Source: Ammoniphilus sp. CFH 90114 (GTDB lineage Bacteria > Bacillota > Bacilli > Aneurinibacillales > RAOX-1). From it: DNA of 64,000 nt. Location: NCBI RefSeq assembly GCF_004123195.1, contig NZ_SDLI01000005.1, forward strand, positions 256,475-320,474, written 5' to 3'. How positions within the stretch are numbered: the stretch's first letter is position 1; every line of letters begins with the position of its first letter. Shown here in pieces: positions 24,166-32,345 of the stretch. A program made the position numbers and the translations under genes. Under the pieces are notes generated by a model, which had not been told where the DNA came from, searched no databases, and saw only the letters and a program-made list of their open reading frames with translations.

Positions 24166-24609
24166 ATGAACACCGTGAGGAAGATGTACGAGCACTTAGA
24201 TTGGGCGAATCGAAGAATTCTAGAAGCCCTAGAAACAGCCGAGCATCTAGAGGGACTTCGTCTATTTGCGCACATCCTGCAGGCTGAGCAAGTTTGGGTG
24301 TCACGAATTGTTGGAAGGGATACGTCACAAGTTTCGATATGGCCAGAAGGGGATCTTTCATTCTGCTCTGCTCTAATGGAGAAAAATAAAGAAGACTTTC
24401 AAAAGCTCTTCGATCAGCTATCCGACGACCAATTGAAGGACACGGTTTCCTATGTTAATAGCAAAGGAACAGCGTTCAAAACTCGCTTGGACGATATTTT
24501 GATTCATGTTGCGCTGCATGGCCAGTACCACCGGGGGCAGATCAATACGAGACTTAGAGCTTCAGGCCTTGAACCCGTGAACACAGATTATATTTTTTAC
24601 GTGAGGTAG
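24166..24609 (+). CDS. DinB-family four-helix protein
   Basis: 147-aa DinB/YfiT-type helical bundle. The N-terminal helix (MYEHLDWANRRILEALE) and the metal-site histidines, one in the second helix (FAHILQAEQVWVSRI) and two in HVALHGQYHRGQI, fit a three-histidine metal site. Family members include metal-dependent thiol transferases; many have no known reaction. GGGGGAATTGGG precedes the ATG. Confidence 0.85.
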   Translation: MNTVRKMYEHLDWANRRILEALETAEHLEGLRLFAHILQAEQVWVSRIVGRDTSQVSIWPEGDLSFCSALMEKNKEDFQKLFDQLSDDQLKDTVSYVNSKGTAFKTRLDDILIHVALHGQYHRGQINTRLRASGLEPVNTDYIFYVR

Positions 24610-24627
24610 AAAAAGAGGAGGACATCA

Positions 24628-25191
24628 TTGTTTTCATTTTATGTTTTAGGAATGGGTCTTATTTTATGTTTTTCTTTAGTATGGGGAATTTTTCTCCTCA
24701 GTCGGCGTCGCTGGATTAGTGGTTCCATCGCCGTAGGACTTCCTGTCTTCATTGTAGGGGCCGTTGTCGGACTTTACTTTTGGGCGTTTTATGAATCCAA
24801 GCCGTCTGCCCTAGATTTGTCGTTGGAGCAAGAGGGACAACAATTTATCGTTAAAGGAAAATGGAACACTCGTCTGGAACCCTATCAATTCGGCACAGAT
24901 TTTCTCGTTTTTTATACTCCAGAGGATATCCCAGTACAACCTCTTCGCTATACAAAGGGGGAATGGCAACCAGACTACTGGAATTTTCAAGAGGATATCG
25001 TTGAGCATGTAAGGGAAACAGCTCCAATGGATCGGAAAGCTCAGCTTTTTGATGTCAAGGCGGAAGAGGAGTTCAAATTTGTCTTTGAGGTCCCCGGTAA
25101 CATTTCTCTGGGCCAACTAAAGATCTACTATGTTCACGTACACTCAGCACCGATGAGCTCTTTTACCTATTGGGCGAAGGAAGTTCGGTAG
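24628..25191 (+). CDS. membrane-anchored protein of unknown function
   Basis: 187 aa with two N-terminal membrane helices (FYVLGMGLILCFSLVWGIFLL and IAVGLPVFIVGAVVGLYFWA) and an outward-facing domain of about 130 residues that looks beta-rich (QQFIVKGKWNTRLEPYQF, FVFEVPGNISLGQLKIYYV). TTG start behind GAGGAGG; 18 bases after the DinB gene, possibly the last gene of that transcript. I do not recognise the family. Confidence 0.65.
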   Translation: MFSFYVLGMGLILCFSLVWGIFLLSRRRWISGSIAVGLPVFIVGAVVGLYFWAFYESKPSALDLSLEQEGQQFIVKGKWNTRLEPYQFGTDFLVFYTPEDIPVQPLRYTKGEWQPDYWNFQEDIVEHVRETAPMDRKAQLFDVKAEEEFKFVFEVPGNISLGQLKIYYVHVHSAPMSSFTYWAKEVR

Positions 25192-25240
25192 AGACTACAA
25201 CCAGTGAAGAAAGTAGAGGCTGACTCAGAAGATAGATTTG

Positions 25241-25405
25241 AGGGCATCAATCGGTGTTTTGAGGTACTGAAATTGGTCTGAGAGTGGTATCGGGGCATCA
25301 ATCTGGTGTTTTGAGGTACTGAAATTGGACTGAGAGTGATTTCGGGGCATCAATCTGGTGTTTTGAAGTACTAAAATTAGTCTGAGTGTGATTTCGGGGC
25401 ACCTA
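25241..25405 (+). repeat. 52-bp tandem repeat, about 3.2 copies
   Basis: Units beginning GGGCATCAATC(T)GGTG start near 25241, 25292, 25344 and 25396 (the last cut short), giving a period of 51-52 bases. Copies two and three differ at a few positions; copy one lacks one T. The block fills most of the space between two convergent genes. No coding frame or CRISPR-like repeat/spacer pattern. Confidence 0.85.
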
Positions 25406-25437
25406 TCAATCGCTTTTAATCTCTGACCAAAAAGTAA

Positions 25438-25470
25438 AGGGGGTGCCTTTAGGACACCCCTTCTTTCTTA
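25438..25470. terminator. bidirectional terminator
   Basis: GGGGTG at about 25440-25445 pairs with CACCCC at 25455-25460, with a T-rich tail on the plus side and CTTTACTTTTT on the minus side. The minus-strand stem overlaps the stop codon of the histidine kinase. Confidence 0.75.
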
Positions 25471-27545
25471 TACTCCTCTATGACTAAAGGGAGTCTGATG
25501 GTAAACGACGTTCCTTCATGAAGCCTACTCCGTACGTTTATCTCTCCTCGATGAGCTTGTACGATTTCTTTGACAATAGCGAGACCGAGTCCGTTTCCAG
25601 GGATCTTGGAATTCCTGGCTTTATCCGCACGATAAGAGCGTTCGAATAGAAAAGGGAGTTGCTCTTCGGGGATTCCAGGTCCCTGATCTTGCACCGTAAT
25701 ATATAGGTCATGAGAGGAAGACTCTAATTTTAAAACGGGGGGATGATCACTCGCATACTTTTGGGCATTTTCAAAGAGATTGTCAATGACACGATAGAGT
25801 TGGTGCAGATCGACATCAAGGAGCGAATGAGTTTGTTCGAGCCTAGACTGAAGGGAAGGCCAGCGGCTTCTTAGAGAATTAACCAACGTCTCAACACTCA
25901 CTCTGCTGTAATCTAGTGATTTGGTCTTCGTTTCAAGCAGACTCAATTCATATAAATCATGTACGAGTCGATTGACGGAAGAGATGCGGTGTTGAATTTT
26001 CTCTAAATAGATCTCTTGCTGATCCTCTGCAATCAATCCGTCTTTTATCGCTTCGATATACCCCGTTATGATGGTCAGGGGCGTTTTCAGGTCATGGGAA
26101 ATATTCGAGAATAAAGCAGACCTCGATTCCTCGATCTCTTTTAATTGCCGGTTTCTTTGAACTAATTCTTCAGTACGCTCTGCGATCGCAGCTTCAAGCT
26201 GATTATTTAAAAGGAGAAGTTCGTTCTGACTTTGCTCTAACGCTTTGGACATGTCATTAAAGGAGGTGGATAGCTGGTCAAATTCGCTGATGCCGCTTTT
26301 AGGAATTTCTCCTTTAAAGTTACCGGCTCGCACGTTATGAATTCCTGTAAGCAGTCGGTTCAGTGGGGTTGTGACGCCTTTCCACATGGCAAACGTAATC
26401 CCAAAGCAAAACAACATTAAGAGACCGATCGCAAAGGATAATTGAGAAACGATTGCTTTCCCGCTTTCTCTTATTTCTTGATGGGCTTGATCCATTAAGG
26501 GGGACACCATGGCTCCTTGGGGAATGACGTAGCCCAAACACCAGTTTGTCGCAGGGATGTGGGCGCTTAACAACACTCGTCCTTCCGGTAGCTGAACCGA
26601 TGTATTGGCATGTTCGGCCATCGGCGTAAAGGAGATCTGCGACATGCTTTCTTTGCCTTCTTCTTGGATCGCAATGACATCACCCGATTGATTGATGAGA
26701 AAAGCAAAAGAGCTATCATGGTTAAATTTCGTATCTAGAATATTTTGAACGATTGAATCAATCGTGATATCCACAGCAACTATTCCAAGCAATTCCTCCT
26801 GTTTGCCCATAACGGGAGAGCTAGCCGTCAACATGGAGCTTCGATGTGTAATATCCTGGTAAGGATCGCTCCAGACGATCGTCTTCGACGGGTTATGATC
26901 TGGTAGTGCTTGGGTATAGAACGAATACGAGGTAACTGGAATGGACGGATTAAAAAACTCGTTTTCTACTTCTTTCTTCAAGTGAATCGCCGGGAAAATA
27001 CGCCAAGCGGATTCAGGTAGAATAAAGTACATGGCGGCAATATTGCGGTTGCTCTCTACACTTTGTTGGAAAAAAGGCTCGAGATATTGGCTGCGTGACA
27101 GACGCTCCAGCAAATCCGGTGTGAGCGGAACGATGCCGCTAGCCCCCGTATTGGATCGGTTCGTTGTGCCCACATCCTCCCAATAATAACCTTGCTCCTC
27201 CCTCGTGAATTCAACCGGTTTCAACATAGGAAACGCATGAGGCTCTCGGTAGAGCTGTTCGGCAAAGCCCTTTGCGGTCTTTACTCGCTGCTCAATGCTC
27301 TTAAGTTCCTGGTTGATCAAGTTCGCTTGAGTTTGCAGGTTAGTTTGGTAAAGGGCAATAACGTTAGCCGAAATCATCTCCCCGGTATGCTCCGCTGTAT
27401 CATTTAACGTATCCTTCACGAATTGCGTGGCTAAACTCCCAAAAAACAATAACGGAACCAGGGCTACAAACAATAAGGTTAACAAAATCCGAATCGACAA
27501 GGATGAGGGGAAAAATCGATTAAACCAACGCTGCATGCTCTTCAA
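25449..27545 (-). CDS. sensor histidine kinase (extracytoplasmic cache domain, HAMP, HisKA, HATPase)
   Basis: 698 aa. A membrane helix at about 18-38 and another near 365-390 enclose a large extracellular dCACHE-type sensor of about 320 residues (IVWSDPYQDITHRSSMLTAS, GIVAVDITIDSIVQ). HAMP (TTPLNRLLTGIHNVRAGNF) and a coiled coil lead to HisKA with the phospho-His in FSNISHDLKTPLTII, then the ATPase N-box (NLFENAQKYA), DQGPGIPEEQ and GNGLGLAIVKEI. The sensor probably binds a small molecule such as an amine or organic acid. It overlaps the response regulator by 26 bases when the TTG at 27545 is used; an in-frame ATG lies at 27536. Confidence 0.92.
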   Translation of the reverse strand: MKSMQRWFNRFFPSSLSIRILLTLLFVALVPLLFFGSLATQFVKDTLNDTAEHTGEMISANVIALYQTNLQTQANLINQELKSIEQRVKTAKGFAEQLYREPHAFPMLKPVEFTREEQGYYWEDVGTTNRSNTGASGIVPLTPDLLERLSRSQYLEPFFQQSVESNRNIAAMYFILPESAWRIFPAIHLKKEVENEFFNPSIPVTSYSFYTQALPDHNPSKTIVWSDPYQDITHRSSMLTASSPVMGKQEELLGIVAVDITIDSIVQNILDTKFNHDSSFAFLINQSGDVIAIQEEGKESMSQISFTPMAEHANTSVQLPEGRVLLSAHIPATNWCLGYVIPQGAMVSPLMDQAHQEIRESGKAIVSQLSFAIGLLMLFCFGITFAMWKGVTTPLNRLLTGIHNVRAGNFKGEIPKSGISEFDQLSTSFNDMSKALEQSQNELLLLNNQLEAAIAERTEELVQRNRQLKEIEESRSALFSNISHDLKTPLTIITGYIEAIKDGLIAEDQQEIYLEKIQHRISSVNRLVHDLYELSLLETKTKSLDYSRVSVETLVNSLRSRWPSLQSRLEQTHSLLDVDLHQLYRVIDNLFENAQKYASDHPPVLKLESSSHDLYITVQDQGPGIPEEQLPFLFERSYRADKARNSKIPGNGLGLAIVKEIVQAHRGEINVRSRLHEGTSFTIRLPLVIEEYKKEGVS

Positions 27546-28233
27546 ACCGATAGCCTACGCCTCGAAGGGTGGTAATGATCTTAGGGTTGCTAGGATCATC
27601 TTCAATCTTTTTCCTTAAGTTCCCAATATGTACCTTCACCGTCTTGGTGTCCGACTGAAAGTCATAGCCCCATAGCTGTTCAAGAATATGATCCACACTA
27701 AATACTTGCTTCGGATGAGACATGAAGAAGGAAAGGAGTTGAAATTCTTTCGCGGACAACGTGATAGGCTGATTATGCAGATAGGCCTCATGTCTTATCT
27801 TATTTAATGTTAACGAAGGAGATACGAATTGCGTAGGCTCTTTGGACAATTCCGCCTGAAGAGTTCGCCTGGAACGACGCAAATTTACCTTTACGCGGGC
27901 CATCAGTTCATTCGGACTAAAAGGTTTACTAATATAGTCATCTGCTCCAATACTAAGACCTATGATTTTATCGATTTCGGTATCCTTGCAACTAAGAAAT
28001 AAAATGGGGGATTCTGTAAACGTTCTCAGTCTTCTGCATACTTCATGACCATCAATATCTGGGAGAAATACATCCAGAATGATGAGGTCAGGTGAGTGGT
28101 GCCTTGCCATCTCAATGGCTTCTGCCCCGGTACAAGCTAAAGTGGATGTAAAGCCCTCTCTAGTAAGGTACATGGTTAGTAACTCTCCGATTTCTTTTTC
28201 ATCGTCGACAATCAGTATGTATTCCCCTGCCAA
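27520..28233 (-). CDS. OmpR/PhoB-family response regulator
   Basis: 237 aa. The receiver has the acidic pair DDEKE near 9-13, the phospho-acceptor Asp in LIILDVFLPDIDG (about 53) and the Lys in SKPFSPNE (about 103). The C-terminal winged helix (LSAKEFQLLSFF, WGYDFQSDTKTVKVHIGNLRKKIE) binds DNA. It forms a pair with the overlapping kinase and lies head-to-head with the aldehyde dehydrogenase / copper amine oxidase genes; phased ACCTT repeats in between suggest these are its targets. Start follows TTGGCAGGGGAATAC-type sequence with GAAAGGAG further upstream. Confidence 0.92.
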   Translation of the reverse strand: MAGEYILIVDDEKEIGELLTMYLTREGFTSTLACTGAEAIEMARHHSPDLIILDVFLPDIDGHEVCRRLRTFTESPILFLSCKDTEIDKIIGLSIGADDYISKPFSPNELMARVKVNLRRSRRTLQAELSKEPTQFVSPSLTLNKIRHEAYLHNQPITLSAKEFQLLSFFMSHPKQVFSVDHILEQLWGYDFQSDTKTVKVHIGNLRKKIEDDPSNPKIITTLRGVGYRFEEHAALV

Positions 28234-28333
28234 GGCTCAACACTCCTTTCAAAAGACTTTTCACTCTATTAAATTCTAATATGAAGTTAGAGTAGGATCA
28301 ATGTTTTTAAAATAGATTGTATTTTGTTAATTA

Positions 28334-28375
28334 TTTTACCTTATTTTTACCTTGGTTCTCTTTTTTCTTTACCTT
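28334..28375 (+). promoter_or_regulatory. phased direct repeats, candidate response-regulator binding sites
   Basis: TTTTACCTT at 28334-28342, the identical TTTTACCTT at 28345-28353, and CTTTACCTT at 28367-28375 are 11 and 22 bases apart, hence on one helix face, as for OmpR/PhoB-type binding sites. TACAAT at 28383-28388 is a fitting -10, and no good -35 is present, as at activated promoters. Confidence 0.55.
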
Positions 28376-28442
28376 CTACCTCTACAATGAGTGAAGTGTA
28401 ACCGATTTCACCTGAAGAATACAGAAGGGGGAAGTTAAACGA

Positions 28443-29915
28443 ATGACAAAAACCTATCAGTTATTTATAGGCGGACAATGGGTTGATTCCGTTACGGGAA
28501 AAACCTTTGAAACTCGTAATCCTGCAACAGGGGAACTGAATGGTATAGTGGCAGAAGCGCAGCAAGAAGATGTGGATTTAGCGGTGAAAGCGGCGCGTAG
28601 AGCATTTGAATCCGGTCCTTGGGCGGAGATGGCTCCAAGCGATAGAGGACGTCTCTTACATAGGGCAGCTCAGAAGCTATGGGAAAATGTGGATCTCTTA
28701 GCAGAGCTCGAGACGAAGGATAACGGTCAACCGATTAATGAATCAAAATACATAGCCATTCCTGCCATGATTGATGTGTTGGAATTTTACGCGGGATTAG
28801 CCAACAAAGTTCAAGGGGAAACACTTTCTTCTCCAGGGAACCGTTTTAATTACACATTAAGAGAACCCCTAGGAGTAATAGGAGCTATTGTACCATGGAA
28901 TTTTCCTCTCATGCTCGCGATGTGGAAGCTGGCACCTGCTTTGGCAGCGGGAAATACGATTGTGATTAAGCCGGCTGAGGATACGCCGATCAGTACGTTG
29001 GAACTAGCAAAATTGTTCCAAGAAGTAGGTATCCCTGATGGAGTGATCAATGTGATCCCAGGAAGAGGGGACATTGCTGGAGAAGGACTTGCCTCACATC
29101 CGGATGTGGATAAAATTGCCTTTACCGGTTCAACCGGGGTGGGTCGATTGGTCATGCAGGCTGCCAGCCGCCATATTAAACCGGTTTCGTTAGAGCTAGG
29201 AGGAAAATCGCCGAATATTGTATTCGATGATGCTTCAATCGACGATGCGGTAAACGGTTCCATGTTTGGTATTTACTTTAACCAAGGGCAAGTTTGTGCG
29301 GCAGGTTCACGCTTATTTGTCCAGGAAGGAATTTACGATCGGTTCATGGATTCCTTCATACGCAAGGTTGAGGGTATTCGCATCGGGAATCCACTTGAGG
29401 CAACAACTCAGATGGGACCTCAAGTTTCAGAGAAGCAACTAAATACGATTGAACGTTATGTGCAGAGTGGATTAGAGGAAGGAGCCCGATTGGTTACCGG
29501 AGGGAAACGATTTGCAGGGACGGAGAACGGCTATTACTATACGCCTACGATCTTTGAGAACGTCTCGAACAGTATGTCGATTGCCCGTGAAGAAATTTTT
29601 GGTCCGGTGATCTCCGTTATTCGCTTTAAGGATGAAGAAGATGTCTTGAAAAAAGCCAATGACACGCTGTACGGTCTGGCTTCCGGTTTATGGACCAATG
29701 ATTTGAAGCTTGCTCACCGGATGGCCAAAGGATTGAAGGCAGGAACCGTGTATATCAATACCTTTAGCATGCTCGATAGTGCCGCTCCATTCGGTGGAAC
29801 CAAGCAAAGCGGATTCGGTCGTGAACTCGGTATCCAAGCGATGGATATGTACACGCATACCAAGAGTGTATGGGTGGATTTGAATAAAGAAGGATTGAAC
29901 TGGTATCAGCTTTAG
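28443..29915 (+). CDS. NAD(P)-dependent aldehyde dehydrogenase
   Basis: 490-aa ALDH-superfamily enzyme. PWNFPLMLAMWKLAPALAAGN, the catalytic Glu in LELGGKSPNIV and the catalytic Cys in FNQGQVCAAGSR are present, as are GFTGSTGVG-type (FTGSTGVGRL) and KEEIFGPV-like (REEIFGPVISV) motifs. Its stop is directly followed by the copper amine oxidase gene, so the likely substrate is the aldehyde from oxidative deamination of a primary amine, as with E. coli FeaB beside TynA. The cofactor cannot be assigned. GAAGGGGGAA precedes the ATG. Confidence 0.93.
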   Translation: MTKTYQLFIGGQWVDSVTGKTFETRNPATGELNGIVAEAQQEDVDLAVKAARRAFESGPWAEMAPSDRGRLLHRAAQKLWENVDLLAELETKDNGQPINESKYIAIPAMIDVLEFYAGLANKVQGETLSSPGNRFNYTLREPLGVIGAIVPWNFPLMLAMWKLAPALAAGNTIVIKPAEDTPISTLELAKLFQEVGIPDGVINVIPGRGDIAGEGLASHPDVDKIAFTGSTGVGRLVMQAASRHIKPVSLELGGKSPNIVFDDASIDDAVNGSMFGIYFNQGQVCAAGSRLFVQEGIYDRFMDSFIRKVEGIRIGNPLEATTQMGPQVSEKQLNTIERYVQSGLEEGARLVTGGKRFAGTENGYYYTPTIFENVSNSMSIAREEIFGPVISVIRFKDEEDVLKKANDTLYGLASGLWTNDLKLAHRMAKGLKAGTVYINTFSMLDSAAPFGGTKQSGFGRELGIQAMDMYTHTKSVWVDLNKEGLNWYQL

Positions 29916-29930
29916 ATGAAGGGAGAATCA

Positions 29931-32234
29931 ATGATGAAGAAAACATTCATGAAATCCGCGGTTGTCCTGGGCCTTGCTCTATCCTTGGCCTTTTCACCGC
30001 TTTCAACTGCCATACCGTCTGTCGCTTACGCCCATGGGGGTGGTGAAGCGGACTATGTTCCGTTAAAGGCTACCTTAGAGAATTTCGGTGCCAAAGTGCA
30101 GTGGGACGCTTTTACGGGCACGATCAATATTAGCAGGGATGGCTATGTGGTCCGCGTTAAGCCTGGTTCTAAGGAGGCAATTGTGAACGGGAAGAGTATT
30201 CAGTTAGATGCTCCCGTCACCTTGAAAAAAGGCGTATCGTATGTCTCGCACCATTTTATCAATGAGGTCTTTCAATCTGGCCTAGAACAGACTGTAAAGA
30301 TTGAGGATGGTTATCATCCATTCAATCCTTTGACTCCTACGGAAATCGAAGAGGTAGTAAAAACATTGAAGGAATCGGGCAATTATAAGGAAGGTCTACG
30401 TTTTACAGAAATATCTGTTAAGATTCCGAATAAAGAGGATGTCTGGGATTGGGTGCTAAACGGTAACCGCTCGTCCCGTTCCTTTGAGAGGAAAGCAGAA
30501 TTCATTGCTTTAGACGGGAAGCAAGTTTATGAAGGAGAAGTCAACCTGACGACAAGGAAGCTCGTATCATGGGAGAAAATCGATGATGTACACGGAATGA
30601 TTATCCTTGATGACTTCTTTACCGCCCAAGAAGCGATCGAAAACAGTGTGGAATACGCCAAAGCTTTGCAAAAACGAGGAATTGATGATGTGAAGAAGGT
30701 AGTCGCCACACCTTTAACCGTGGGCTACTTTGAAGGGGAAGACGGGCTGGAGCAAGACTTGAGATTGTTAAAGGTAGTGGCTTACTTGAATACAGGGGAC
30801 GGGAATTTCTGGGCCCACCCTATTGAAAATCTTGTCGCGATTGTAGATCTTGAACAAAAGAAAGTGATTAAAGTTGAGGATGAGGGGATCATTCCGATCC
30901 CGATGCAAAACAACCCCTATAACGGAAGACAGTTCGAAAAGAAGGTAGGGGTGAAGCCTCTTCATATCACAGAGCCGGAAGGCAAAAATTATCGGATAAA
31001 CGGCAATGCCATCAACTGGAACAATTGGGATCTCCACCTTCGTTTAGATACGCGTGTCGGTCCGATTCTGTCTACGGTGACCTATAACGACCAGGGGAAG
31101 AAACGAAAGATCATGTACGAGGGTTCGCTTGGAGGGATGATCGTACCTTATGGTGATCCCGATGTCGGCTGGTATTTCAAAGCGTATTTGGATTCTGGTG
31201 ACTATGGAATGGGCGCGTTAACGTCGTCTCTAGTCAAAGGAACAGATGTTCCTGAAAATGCGATGCTATTGGATGCGACGATTGCGGACAATGAAGGTAA
31301 TCCGTATACCATTCCAAATGCCATCGCAGTATTTGAACGTTACGCAGGACCTGAATACCGACACGATGATCTTATTACCTTCACGGAAGGCAATGAGAGC
31401 CGAGAAAGACGTGAACTCGTTATTCGCTGGGTGAGTACGATTGGAAACTATGATTATATCTTTGATTGGGTTCTCCTGCAAAACGGAACGATGAAGATTG
31501 ATATCGGGGCGTCCGGTATCGAAGCGGTCAAAGGGGTCGTAACCAAGACGATGCATGATGAAACCGCAGAGAAAGATACGCGTTATGGAACCTTGATTGA
31601 CCATAATATCGTTGGGACGACTCACCAGCACATTTATAATTTCCGACTGGATCTCGATGTGGACGGAGGGAACAATTCCTTATTGGAAATCAACCCTAAG
31701 GTCGCACCTAACCCGGATGGTGGTCCGCGCAAAAGCGTTATGATCACCGAGCAAAAAACAGTCAAATCTGAACAAGAAGCAATTCAAAAGTTTGATCCAT
31801 CAACCATTCGTTTAATCAGCAATCCCAATAAGGAGAATAAAGTTGGAAATCCTGTATCTTATCAGGTGATACCTTTTGCTGGTGGCACACACCCTATTGC
31901 TAAAGGAGCCCTATTCTCGGAAGATGAGTGGTTGTCTAAACGGGTCCACTTCATGGACAAACAGATTTGGGTCACCAACTACCACCCGGATGAGCGTTAT
32001 CCGGAAGGCAAGTATCCGAACCGAAGTAAAGAAGATACTGGTTTGAAGCTATTTACAGACGATAACAGCTCGATCGAAAATACCGACATCGTTTTGTGGA
32101 TGACAACCGGAGCCACTCATGTCGCTCGCGCGGAAGAATGGCCGATGATGCCGACCGAATGGGTTCGCGCGATGATTAAGCCGTGGAACTTCTTCGATCA
32201 GACGCCAACGTTAGATTTGCCGAAGAAAAACTAA
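29931..32234 (+). CDS. secreted copper (TPQ) primary-amine oxidase
   Basis: 767 aa. A Sec signal (MMKKTFMKSAVVLGLALSLAF, cleavage near YAHGGG) is followed by a copper-amine-oxidase-like N1 stalk (about 40-115) and the catalytic beta-sandwich. The TPQ precursor Tyr lies in STIGNYDYIFDW (about residue 507), the catalytic Asp in FKAYLDSGDYGMG, and the copper ligands are HQH in THQHIYNF plus the His in TTGATHVARAEEWPMMP. It oxidises primary amines to aldehydes, ammonia and hydrogen peroxide outside the membrane. No anchor is visible beyond the signal. Start is taken at the ATG pair 29931/29934 after AAGGGAG; the ATG at 29916 overlaps that site. Coupled to the aldehyde dehydrogenase. Confidence 0.93.
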   Translation: MMKKTFMKSAVVLGLALSLAFSPLSTAIPSVAYAHGGGEADYVPLKATLENFGAKVQWDAFTGTINISRDGYVVRVKPGSKEAIVNGKSIQLDAPVTLKKGVSYVSHHFINEVFQSGLEQTVKIEDGYHPFNPLTPTEIEEVVKTLKESGNYKEGLRFTEISVKIPNKEDVWDWVLNGNRSSRSFERKAEFIALDGKQVYEGEVNLTTRKLVSWEKIDDVHGMIILDDFFTAQEAIENSVEYAKALQKRGIDDVKKVVATPLTVGYFEGEDGLEQDLRLLKVVAYLNTGDGNFWAHPIENLVAIVDLEQKKVIKVEDEGIIPIPMQNNPYNGRQFEKKVGVKPLHITEPEGKNYRINGNAINWNNWDLHLRLDTRVGPILSTVTYNDQGKKRKIMYEGSLGGMIVPYGDPDVGWYFKAYLDSGDYGMGALTSSLVKGTDVPENAMLLDATIADNEGNPYTIPNAIAVFERYAGPEYRHDDLITFTEGNESRERRELVIRWVSTIGNYDYIFDWVLLQNGTMKIDIGASGIEAVKGVVTKTMHDETAEKDTRYGTLIDHNIVGTTHQHIYNFRLDLDVDGGNNSLLEINPKVAPNPDGGPRKSVMITEQKTVKSEQEAIQKFDPSTIRLISNPNKENKVGNPVSYQVIPFAGGTHPIAKGALFSEDEWLSKRVHFMDKQIWVTNYHPDERYPEGKYPNRSKEDTGLKLFTDDNSSIENTDIVLWMTTGATHVARAEEWPMMPTEWVRAMIKPWNFFDQTPTLDLPKKN

Positions 32235-32250
32235 AGATGCAAAGCAGATA

Positions 32251-32275
32251 ACCCACCAGAGATGGTGGGTTTTTA
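32251..32275 (+). terminator. rho-independent terminator
   Basis: ACCCACCA at 32251-32258 and TGGTGGGT at 32263-32270 form a perfect stem followed by TTTTT; ends the aldehyde dehydrogenase / amine oxidase operon. Confidence 0.88.
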
Positions 32276-32345
32276 AGTCTCCTGTTATTTACTCCTAGTG
32301 GCCAATGAAATAGTATATACTAAGTCTAATTGATGGTAATAAGGA

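Noticed and set aside
25241-25405. Repeat block read as a CRISPR array
   Set aside because: The entire 52-base unit repeats without unique spacers, and no cas genes are present.
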